Origin: Spirochaetes bacterium RBG_16_67_19 | GTDB taxonomy: Bacteria > Spirochaetota > Spirochaetia > SZUA-6 > DRHE01 | Direction of reading: 5' to 3' | Length of the DNA: 8,339 bases | Assembly: GCA_001829505.1 (NCBI GenBank) | Contig: MIBK01000173.1 | Location: forward strand, 1 to 8,339 | In this document: one piece after another, positions 1 through 4,673 of the stretch | Numbering within the stretch: the first letter of the stretch is position 1 | Layout of the letters: every line of letters begins with the position of its first letter | The notes under the pieces: model-generated | Seen by the model: only the letters and a program-made list of their open reading frames with translations | Databases searched by the model: none | Told to the model about the DNA's origin: nothing | Program-made: the position numbers and the translations under genes

Positions 1-118
1 CAAGCAGGAGCTGGCCGCCCTGGCCCAGCTGGCCAACGGCCGGGGCCGCCTGGCCGCGGTGAACGCGCTTTTAGGGATGATGAAGAAGGACAAGCCCTCA
101 CCGCCCCTGCTGGCCTGA
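1..118 (+). CDS. 3' end of an unidentified protein gene (partial)
   Basis: The second reading frame is open from the window edge to a TGA at 116-118, giving 38 residues. They are rich in Ala and Leu, include an ELAALAQLANGRGRLAAV stretch and end in a Lys- and Pro-rich tail. The codons are strongly G/C-ending, like the core genes on the right side of the window and unlike the accessory genes just downstream. The segment probably forms an amphipathic helix followed by a disordered tail. I do not recognise the family from this fragment. It is the last gene before the lower-GC block, so the left boundary of that block probably lies just after it. No U-rich terminator follows directly. Confidence 0.6.
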   Translation, partial: KQELAALAQLANGRGRLAAVNALLGMMKKDKPSPPLLA

Positions 119-230
119 AGTCGAATTGCCGCTGTACCACAACCATAGAGAGACGATGGCTTGGACTCAGCTCTTTTCCCTTTTCTGGTGGGCACGATCA
201 TAGGCAAGATCCTGCTCACAGAAGCAATGG

Positions 231-250
231 CCCCCGGCGGTCCCCGGGGG
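231..250. other. GC-rich hairpin downstream of the 108-residue protein gene
   Basis: CCCCCGG (231-237) is complementary to CCGGGGG (244-250) around a six-base loop, a perfect 7-bp stem. It lies 24 nt beyond the TAA of the minus-strand gene at 274-600 and between two convergent genes. Neither strand has a convincing U-tract after the stem, so it is at best a weak or Rho-assisted terminator. The rest of 119-273 shows nothing else I can name. Confidence 0.35.
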
Positions 251-273
251 GTCGTCCTAATCACTCCAAGCTA

Positions 274-600
274 TTATGACTCGATTGCACTCCTCCTTGT
301 GACATCTACTGCCAAATCCACGATCCTGAGTGACCATTCGCGCGCTTCTATTTCGGTCATCTGCGCAATCGTCGCCGCGAGCCTATCCTTTCTGCCCCCC
401 GTTTGCCCTTCCCTTGCTGTCAGGCCGTTTTGAATCTCAGATAGCGCCTCCGAGAGCTTCTTATCTGGCAGAGAGTCAGCGCGCAACGAATAAACTGCTG
501 ACTGCGATGCTTTGAGGAGCCGCTCTTTCATGGTTCCTGCGCTGGCCAAGCAGCGTAAACCAATATAGAGCTTCTCCCAGGCATAACTATATTTCTGCAT
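274..600 (-). CDS. Small conserved-looking protein of unknown function (108 aa)
   Basis: This ORF starts at the ATG at 600-598, preceded by a Shine-Dalgarno-like AAGGGCGGA that lies within the end of the upstream gene, and stops with TAA at 274-276. A longer in-frame extension to 693 exists but runs inside the upstream gene, so I reject it. The protein begins MQKYSYAWEKLYIGLRCLA and is predicted to be mainly helical, soluble and without signal peptide or cysteine motif. A Leu-rich region (SLRADSLPDKKLSEAL) and a Gly/Arg-rich turn (GQTGGRKDR) separate its helices. Only 4 nt separate it from the MshEN-like gene upstream, so the two are almost certainly co-transcribed and translationally coupled. 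I have the impression of a widespread family of ~100-residue hypothetical proteins with a similar N-terminus (W-K at about residues 8-10, then LA-S-ERL), but I cannot name it or give a function. Confidence 0.7.
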   Translation of the reverse strand: MQKYSYAWEKLYIGLRCLASAGTMKERLLKASQSAVYSLRADSLPDKKLSEALSEIQNGLTAREGQTGGRKDRLAATIAQMTEIEAREWSLRIVDLAVDVTRRSAIES

Positions 601-604
601 GAAA

Positions 605-796
605 TCATCCGCCCTTCTGCTTCTCCATGTAGTCCACATACCTCTTGATCGAATCGTTGCCCAGGTAGCCCAGCGCCAATGCGATCTCCCCAAACCGCCG
701 CCTATCGCCCGCCTGCTGGACCCTGAGCACAGCCTGAACCTGCTCAGGGGTCATGGATCCGGTTCTAACCAAGAAGTCGCCGATACGCTCTGCCAA
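605..796 (-). CDS. 63-residue protein with tandem MshEN-like (GspE N-domain-like) motifs
   Basis: The start is a TTG at 796-794, chosen because AGGAG lies 6 nt upstream and a good promoter sits just before it; the stop is TGA at 605-607. The protein is almost entirely two copies of a 24-residue pattern. Copy 1 is R4-I-G6 ... L9 ... G13 ... V20 ... L24 ... Q27. Copy 2 is R34-F-G36 ... A39 ... G43 ... I50 ... V54 ... M57. Six residues separate them. This matches the RLGxxL...G...L...L..Q motif pair, with a roughly five-residue spacer, of MshEN domains, which in MshE-type ATPases bind cyclic di-GMP. Here no ATPase follows, so it would be a free-standing binding module or adaptor. Copy 2 has lost the terminal Gln and has Phe/Ala in place of the Leu residues, so ligand binding is uncertain. 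It is the first gene of a two-gene operon with the 108-residue protein. Confidence 0.78.
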   Translation of the reverse strand: MAERIGDFLVRTGSMTPEQVQAVLRVQQAGDRRRFGEIALALGYLGNDSIKRYVDYMEKQKGG

Positions 797-819
797 CCGC
801 CTCTCCTGGAATGGCGACC

Positions 820-848
820 ATTCTAGTCCCCGTTCGATCTGGCGTCAA
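820..848 (-). promoter_or_regulatory. Sigma70-like promoter of the MshEN-like operon
   Basis: On the minus strand TTGACG (848-843) is followed after exactly 17 nt by TAGAAT (825-820), each one mismatch from consensus. The expected start of transcription is near 813, leaving a short leader of about 17 nt that contains AGGAG at 807-803 and then the TTG start. The fit between promoter, ribosome site and start makes this the best promoter in the window. Confidence 0.7.
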
Positions 849-961
849 GAAAAATAGTTGCCGTGCGGTGGTCCAGCTTAGAGCCCACTTCATGGCGCCA
901 GGTCGGCACGGGGTGTAGGCTACAGCATGCATTCATAACCGCAGAGGATCGGAGGGAAATT

Positions 962-1429
962 ATGGTCGATCTTCTTAAGTCACTCTATGAACAGAATGAG
1001 CTTTATCACGGGGAAAAAGAAAGGATGGCCTGGCAAGCACTCGCTCTCTACCTCACCTTTTCTCTGTTCTTCATGAAATGGATGTACGACAACGCGAACT
1101 CGATAGCCCCCGGGTGGCCTCTGGCCATAGCCTTTATCGCCTTTATTCCGGCTTTCTTCCTGACGAAGAAACAGATCTATCTCAAGGCAGTATCTGCCAG
1201 AAAGAGTCCGCAGTTTTGGCGCTTCCTGTATGAGCACCCGCTGCCGACAAAGCTGCAATTCTCACTTTTTCTTAGGAAGCTCGTTGATTGGGAAGAGCAC
1301 TTGAGTCGCGCAGAAAGATGTTGCATCTTCCTATGCGAGGGCTGGCCGCAGATGTGGGCGCTTATTTCTATGGCTGCCTTCTTCATCGTTCAACTTATGG
1401 CAATCTATTTCTGGTGCTTAGATCCTTGA
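962..1429 (+). CDS. Small integral membrane protein of unknown function (155 aa)
   Basis: ATG at 962 is preceded by GGAGGG at 951-956. The frame is open upstream to 863, but that extension has no ribosome site and reads unlike the rest. The 155-residue product has a charged, cytoplasmic-looking N-terminus (MVDLLKSLYEQNELYHGEKE). It then has a hydrophobic hairpin: span 1 about residues 21-40 with LYLTFSLFFMKWMY, and span 2 about 46-66 with PLAIAFIAFIPAFFL. A soluble basic middle of about 65 residues follows, then a last span about 132-152 ending in YFWCLDP. No catalytic motif or signal peptide is seen. It runs divergently from the MshEN-like operon across a 165-nt gap (797-961) in which I see no convincing + strand promoter. 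Codon use is less G/C-biased than the core genes. I do not recognise the family. Confidence 0.75.
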   Translation: MVDLLKSLYEQNELYHGEKERMAWQALALYLTFSLFFMKWMYDNANSIAPGWPLAIAFIAFIPAFFLTKKQIYLKAVSARKSPQFWRFLYEHPLPTKLQFSLFLRKLVDWEEHLSRAERCCIFLCEGWPQMWALISMAAFFIVQLMAIYFWCLDP

Positions 1430-1462
1430 AGGCCTCACCAAGGGCCAGGTCACTGGGAGCTG

Positions 1463-1490
1463 AAAAAAAAGGCCCCGCCGAAGCGGAGCC
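1463..1490 (-). terminator. Rho-independent terminator of hicAB
   Basis: Read on the minus strand, GGCTCCGC (1490-1483), loop TTCG and GCGGGGCC (1478-1471) form an 8-bp stem with one G-U pair. Eight T residues follow (1470-1463). The UUCG-type loop and U8 tract are textbook. It lies about 20 nt past the hicB stop codon. On the + strand the stem contains an A-C mismatch and lacks a U-tract, so it would stop the convergent membrane-protein transcript poorly. Confidence 0.85.
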
Positions 1491-1510
1491 GATTTAGTCG
1501 AGATGGTTAT

Positions 1511-1855
1511 CTACGGACACGCGCTCGCAAGATCCGCGGTATCCCGCTCAATGAGCTTTGCGAGATACTCATTCATGGATTTCTTGCAAGAAGCGGCCTT
1601 TATGGCCACGCGTTTGTGAACCGTTGGTTCAAGTCGAACTGTTATCTTGCCCGAGTAGGGCTTTTCAGGTTCGCGCCCTTCCTGCCTGCAATCCTCCACA
1701 TAGGTATCAACCACGTCATGAAAGGACTGTACCAATTCCTCGACCGTCCGCCCGCGGAACGAAATGAGAATGTTTGCGTTAATGACCTTCCCGTAAAACG
1801 TGCTCGCACCCTCATCAAAATCAACTTCTCCAATAAAACTTAAATACTCCAGCAT
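1511..1855 (-). CDS. hicB: HicB family antitoxin
   Basis: This 114-residue protein has the two-part HicB layout. Residues about 5-60 form the degenerate RNase H-like HicB domain: FIGEVDFDEGASTFYGKVIN, then ISFRGRTVEELVQSFHDVVD and YVEDCRQEGREPEKPYSGK, all close to family consensus. Residues about 70-108 form a ribbon-helix-helix DNA-binding tail (KITVRLEPTVHKRVAIKAAS, then KSMNEYLAKLIERD). The family neutralises the HicA mRNA interferase by direct binding and represses the operon through the tail. The start at 1855 is fixed by GGAGGT at 1866-1861, five nt upstream, a much stronger ribosome site than hicA has. That favours excess antitoxin. It is 39 nt downstream of hicA and followed by the terminator at 1463-1490. 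Confidence 0.92.
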   Translation of the reverse strand: MLEYLSFIGEVDFDEGASTFYGKVINANILISFRGRTVEELVQSFHDVVDTYVEDCRQEGREPEKPYSGKITVRLEPTVHKRVAIKAASCKKSMNEYLAKLIERDTADLASACP

Positions 1856-1860
1856 GGATG

Positions 1861-1866
1861 ACCTCC
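1861..1866 (-). promoter_or_regulatory. Strong ribosome binding site of hicB
   Basis: GGAGGT on the minus strand lies five nt before the hicB ATG at 1855. It contrasts with hicA, which has no recognisable Shine-Dalgarno site at any of its possible starts. The asymmetry suggests that the antitoxin is made in excess from the shared mRNA. Confidence 0.8.
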
Positions 1867-1894
1867 TACAGTAGCCCCCTCCCCATGCTTACAA

Positions 1895-2143
1895 TTAAAT
1901 GACCCCAGTTTGCTTCAAGAACTCTAATGCAGTCTCGATTGCCCCCTTATCTGCTTTATCGGATGGATGCGGCCGATGAAAGTAACCTTTCTTGCCGTTC
2001 AATCCAACCGTAACAGCCGACCCCTTCCCTTTCTTAATGCTCGCACCGTAATGCACGAAAAGCGCCTCAATCTCCGCCCATCGGAGATTGGATGGCTTGG
2101 AGGATTGTCGCATAGCCTCCAGAGTCTTCTCGTGTTTCCCCAC
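1895..2143 (-). CDS. hicA: HicA family toxin (mRNA interferase)
   Basis: HicA toxins are small double-stranded-RNA-binding-domain-like RNases that cleave translated mRNA. This one keeps the family landmarks: an N-terminal GKHEKTLEAM, then LRWAEIEALFVHYGA, the basic GKGSAVTVGLNGKKGYFHRP segment with the conserved Ser/His region, and HPSDKADKGAIETALEFL before a short tail. The active-site His is the one in YFHRPHP. Starting at the GTG at 2143-2141 gives 82 residues, the usual family length, beginning exactly at the conserved GKH motif. The frame is also open to ATG 2173 and TTG 2179, which would add 10-12 residues. None of these starts has a good ribosome site, and the start remains uncertain. 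The gene precedes hicB, the common order. No inactivating change is visible. Confidence 0.88.
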   Translation of the reverse strand: MGKHEKTLEAMRQSSKPSNLRWAEIEALFVHYGASIKKGKGSAVTVGLNGKKGYFHRPHPSDKADKGAIETALEFLKQTGVI

Positions 2144-2150
2144 CGGTCCA

Positions 2151-2179
2151 ATGATGGCACATTCTGCCACCATTGTCAA
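2151..2179 (-). promoter_or_regulatory. Possible hicAB promoter with embedded operator palindrome
   Basis: On the minus strand a perfect TTGACA (2179-2174) is followed after 17 nt by CATCAT (2156-2151, four of six consensus bases). Inside the spacer TGGCA-GAATG-TGCCA forms a 5-bp inverted repeat with a five-base centre, placed where a ribbon-helix-helix repressor such as HicB would block polymerase. The predicted start of transcription (about 2144) is next to the GTG at 2143, which would make the hicA message essentially leaderless. If hicA starts at ATG 2173 instead, this reading is wrong and the promoter would lie in the AT-rich stretch 2180-2210. Confidence 0.4.
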
Positions 2180-2197
2180 CTTAGAATAAGTTATTTA

Positions 2198-2478
2198 TTA
2201 CTCCATTTTGGGGGAGGAATGCTGGGGGGGCGACCAACAGTCCGCGCTCCCGCAGCAGCCGCTCCCGGCAGGCGGAACACCGCTGACGTGATATCCTGGC
2301 CCTCGTCGTCCTGGATGCCAGCTCCACCTCATGCAGCCGCCTCCATGCGGATAACGCAATGCTTGTCTTTGCCGAGGCGAATCTCCCTGTCGAGGGGCGC
2401 CCGGCAGGTTGATAGCCCCGCGCGACCTGGACTTGTCCATGCGGCCGTATTATCCTTAACAACTGATGGCCCGCTCAA
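2198..2478 (-). pseudogene. Probable decayed small gene, possibly zinc-finger type
   Basis: This GC-rich stretch between hicA and the tRNA has no single convincing ORF, but pieces of protein-like sequence switch frames. One frame gives CRAPLDREIRLGKDKHCVIR followed by MEAAA and a TGA at 2331-2329. A second frame continues with HEVELAS, and later CSACRERLLRERGLLV containing a C-x2-C pair. The third frame gives QDDEGQDIT between them. Read together they resemble one small Cys-containing protein broken by several frameshifts. The longest single-frame ORFs (2181-2462 and 2198-2440) are low-complexity in their other parts and lack good ribosome sites. I infer a pseudogene; sequencing error in this stretch is an alternative. 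The family is not identified. Confidence 0.3.
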
Positions 2479-2517
2479 TTATCCCCAATAACATCCCCGG
2501 TTGCAAAAAATACCACT

Positions 2518-2546
2518 AAAAAAGGCCGGCCCCCATGAGCCGGCTT
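2518..2546 (-). terminator. Rho-independent terminator after tRNA-Val
   Basis: On the minus strand GCCGGC (2544-2539) pairs with GCCGGC (2530-2525) across an eight-base loop. After one C the sequence runs into six T residues (2523-2518). It lies about 30 nt beyond the tRNA 3' end and is the natural end of the tRNA transcript, and perhaps of the whole purine gene string. Confidence 0.7.
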
Positions 2547-2573
2547 CCAAGTGTTTATGCTGCAATTCTTTAT

Positions 2574-2646
2574 TGGGCGGTGCCAGGTTTGAACTGACGA
2601 CCCCCTGGGTGTAAACCAGGTGCTCTTCCAGCTGAGCTAACCGCCC
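2574..2646 (-). tRNA. tRNA-Val (anticodon UAC)
   Basis: The 73-nt minus-strand sequence folds as a standard cloverleaf. The acceptor stem is GGGCGGT/ACCGCCC with discriminator A. The D arm is GCTC-AGCTGGAAGA-GCAC. The anticodon stem is CCTGG/CCAGG around TTTACAC, giving anticodon TAC, which reads valine GUA/GUG. The T arm is GTCAG-TTCAAAC-CTGGC. The 3' CCA is not encoded (the next bases are ATA), so it must be added by CCA-adding enzyme. Its 3' end faces the lower-GC accessory block, a common integration target, though no duplicate of the tRNA end is visible in this window. Confidence 0.95.
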
Positions 2647-2656
2647 GGCGGGCTTG

Positions 2657-2686
2657 ACGCTATCACGCAGGGAAAACCGTTGTCAA
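2657..2686 (-). promoter_or_regulatory. Possible private promoter of tRNA-Val
   Basis: Between the stop of the HTH/zinc gene (2687) and the tRNA, a perfect TTGACA lies at 2686-2681. A weak -10 candidate, TAGCGT (2662-2657), follows at 18 nt, and it is preceded by TGA like an extended -10. The predicted start is about 2650, four nt before the mature tRNA. The -35 is convincing and the -10 is not, so the tRNA may also rely on readthrough from the genes upstream. Confidence 0.42.
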
Positions 2687-3082
2687 TTACGCCTTGCGGT
2701 TGTACCAGTTCTTGGCCTTGCGGCGCTTCAACTCCTGCTCCCGGTTGCGCCGGTAGTGCTCCAGGGTCTTCTCGTTCTCGCAGGAGCGGCAGATGGCCTT
2801 GCCCTCGCGGAAGCGGCCCACCGGCTGCCAGCGCCCGCAGCCCTCGCAGCGGCGCTCGTCAGCATGCGGGTCCCGGCTGTTGTTCAGGTAGTAGAAGCTG
2901 GACCGGACCTTGCGGAGATTCTTATAGGAGATCTTTCCTGACTTGATCCAGTAATGGATGGTGGACTGGGTGGTCTGGTACATACGGGCCAGGTCTGCCT
3001 TGCTCATCCGGTAGCGCGTGGCGATCCAGCCGATCATTTCGCCGACTGAGGGGTCTTCCGGGAGCTTCCGCGATCCGTTCAT
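2687..3082 (-). CDS. Small HTH plus zinc-ribbon DNA-binding protein (131 aa)
   Basis: ATG at 3082-3080 has a modest GGGG upstream; stop TAA at 2689-2687. Residues about 14-62 look like a helix-turn-helix: VGEMIGWIATRYRMSKADLA, then MYQTTQSTIHYWIKSGKI. Residues 79-101 carry two Cys pairs, C79-x2-C82 and C98-x2-C101, around W-P-x3-F, the pattern of a small zinc ribbon. The C-terminus (about 104-131) is highly basic with Y/N/R/K repeats (HYRRNREQELKRRKAKNWYN), resembling the zinc segment of endonuclease VII-like phage proteins, but I see no HNH catalytic motif. It is probably a DNA-binding regulator. It lies 40 nt after guaA on the same strand and 40 nt before tRNA-Val, so it is likely in the purine operon. 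Codon use is core-like. I do not recognise a named family. Confidence 0.75.
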   Translation of the reverse strand: MNGSRKLPEDPSVGEMIGWIATRYRMSKADLARMYQTTQSTIHYWIKSGKISYKNLRKVRSSFYYLNNSRDPHADERRCEGCGRWQPVGRFREGKAICRSCENEKTLEHYRRNREQELKRRKAKNWYNRKA

Positions 3083-3122
3083 TACCCCAAGTATCGGCTA
3101 CGTTTCGCCAACTATTAAACAA

Positions 3123-4673
3123 TCACTCCCATTCGATGGTGGCAGGCGGCTTGCTGGACACGTCGTAGACCACGCGGCCGATCTCCGGCACGCGGTTGGT
3201 GATCTTCGCGGAAATCTCCAGCAGATCGGCGGCCTGGAAGGGATAGGCATCGGCGGTCATTCCGTCGCGCGAGACCACGGCCCGCAGGGCCAGCACAAAA
3301 CCGTACCTGCGCACGTCCCCGGCCACCCCGACGGAGCGCACGGGCAGGAGCACCGCGAAGGCCTGCCAGATCTCGCCGTACAGCCCCCGGGCCTTGAGCT
3401 CCGATAAGTAGAGGGCGTCGGCTTCGCGCAACACACGGACGTTCTCGGGGGTGACCTCCCCCAGGATGCGCACCGCCAGGCCGGGCCCCGGGAAGGGGTG
3501 GCGATCCACCGTCTCTTCATGCACCCCCAGATGCCTGCCCAGACGGCGGACCTCGTCCTTGTACAGACCGCTCAGGGGCTCCAGCAGGAGGCCCTGCTCG
3601 CGCTTGCGCTCCACCAGCGGGGAACGGACGTTGTGGTGCGACTTGATCACTTCCGCCTTGCGGCCCACCCCCTTGCCGGACTCGATCAGGTCGGTGTACA
3701 GGGTGCCCTGGGCGAGGTACTCGTTGCTGAATCCGGCCGCCGCGATGCTGGACTCCTGCACCCGGATGAACAGGTCCCCAATGCGGCGCCGCTTCTCTTC
3801 GGGATCGTCCACCCCGCGCAGGGCCTCGAAGAACTCCCGTGAAGCGTCCACCTCGTGCAGGTGCCTGGCCCCCAATTGGCGCAGCGCCTGACCCACCTCC
3901 CGGCTCTCCCCCTTGCGCATCAGGCCCGTGTCCACGTAAAGCAGATGCACCTGCTCGGGAGGCAGCACCGCCAGCAGAAGGGCTGCGACCACCGTGGAGT
4001 CCACCCCGCCGGAAGCCAGCAGCAGCACGGTGCTCCCGCCCACCTGGGCGCGCAGGGCCGGGGTGATTTCGCGCAGATAGGCCTCGACGCTCCACTGCCG
4101 CCTGGCGCCGCAGATGCGTACGGCGAAGTTTTCCAGTATCCGTTCGCCGTGCTCGCAGTGGGTGACCTCCGGGTGGAACTGCAGCCCGTACACCTTCCGG
4201 CTGTCGTGCCGCAGAACTGCGGGCAGGCCGTTTTCGGTCACGCCGACCGCGCGGAAGCCCTCGGGCAGGCGCAGGATGGTGTCGCCGTGGCTCATCCAGG
4301 AAATGAAGCCGTCCGGGACGCCCTCCAGGAGGTCGCATGGCTCCGTCAGCCGCACCGCGGCCCGCCCGTACTCCTTGCGCTCCAGTGAGGCCACCTCCCC
4401 GCCGTGGTCCTGGGCGAGGCGCTGCACTCCGTAACAGATGCCCAGCACGGGCACCTCCATCCCCCAGACCGCCGGATCGGGGCGCGGCGCGTCCGGCTCG
4501 TACACCGAGGCGGGAGAGCCCGAGAGGATGACCCCCCGCACTTCCTCCCCCAGTTCTCCGGCCAGGGGAGCGTCCCCGGGGATCACCCGGGAGTACACGC
4601 CCAGGTCGCGGATGCGGCGACAGATGAGCTGCGTGGTCTGGCTGCCGAAGTCCAAGATCAGGATGGTGTCCAA
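3123..4673 (-). CDS. guaA: GMP synthase (glutamine-hydrolysing)
   Basis: GuaA makes GMP from XMP, ATP and glutamine in the cytoplasm. The N-terminal class I amidotransferase domain (about 1-195) has the nucleophile Cys80 in GICYGVQ and His167/Glu169 in FHPEV, with the oxyanion segment SGSP near 51-54. The ATP-pyrophosphatase domain has its P-loop SGGVDS at 221-226 and IKSHHNV at 343-349. The dimerisation/XMP-binding C-terminal domain contains DRHPFPGPGLAVRI and ends in KPPATIEWE, the family's standard terminus. Starting at TTG 4673-4671 gives 516 residues, close to the usual ~510-525. AAGGA lies just upstream, and DTILILDFGSQ is the expected N-terminus. The frame is open to 4742, but that extension is only the other-frame image of purA. 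It overlaps the purA end by 16 nt, suggesting translational coupling. All catalytic residues are present. Confidence 0.97.
   Translation of the reverse strand: MDTILILDFGSQTTQLICRRIRDLGVYSRVIPGDAPLAGELGEEVRGVILSGSPASVYEPDAPRPDPAVWGMEVPVLGICYGVQRLAQDHGGEVASLERKEYGRAAVRLTEPCDLLEGVPDGFISWMSHGDTILRLPEGFRAVGVTENGLPAVLRHDSRKVYGLQFHPEVTHCEHGERILENFAVRICGARRQWSVEAYLREITPALRAQVGGSTVLLLASGGVDSTVVAALLLAVLPPEQVHLLYVDTGLMRKGESREVGQALRQLGARHLHEVDASREFFEALRGVDDPEEKRRRIGDLFIRVQESSIAAAGFSNEYLAQGTLYTDLIESGKGVGRKAEVIKSHHNVRSPLVERKREQGLLLEPLSGLYKDEVRRLGRHLGVHEETVDRHPFPGPGLAVRILGEVTPENVRVLREADALYLSELKARGLYGEIWQAFAVLLPVRSVGVAGDVRRYGFVLALRAVVSRDGMTADAYPFQAADLLEISAKITNRVPEIGRVVYDVSSKPPATIEWE

Noticed and set aside
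161..433. 90-codon + strand ORF opposite the 108-residue gene
   Set aside because: No ribosome site; the antisense operon has a promoter, coupled genes and better protein character.
1967..2491. 174-codon + strand ORF across hicA and the remnant stretch
   Set aside because: Antisense to hicA; no recognisable domain or ribosome site.
119..2560. Direct repeat of the tRNA-Val 3' end (att site)
   Set aside because: I looked for GCCAGGTTTGAAC-like copies; only short chance GCCAGGT matches near 898 and 1444 were seen, not extending into tRNA sequence.
3517..4338. Long minus-strand ORF of 273 codons inside guaA
   Set aside because: Pro/Gly/Arg-rich translation in the wrong frame of an unmistakable guaA; a GC-rich shadow ORF.
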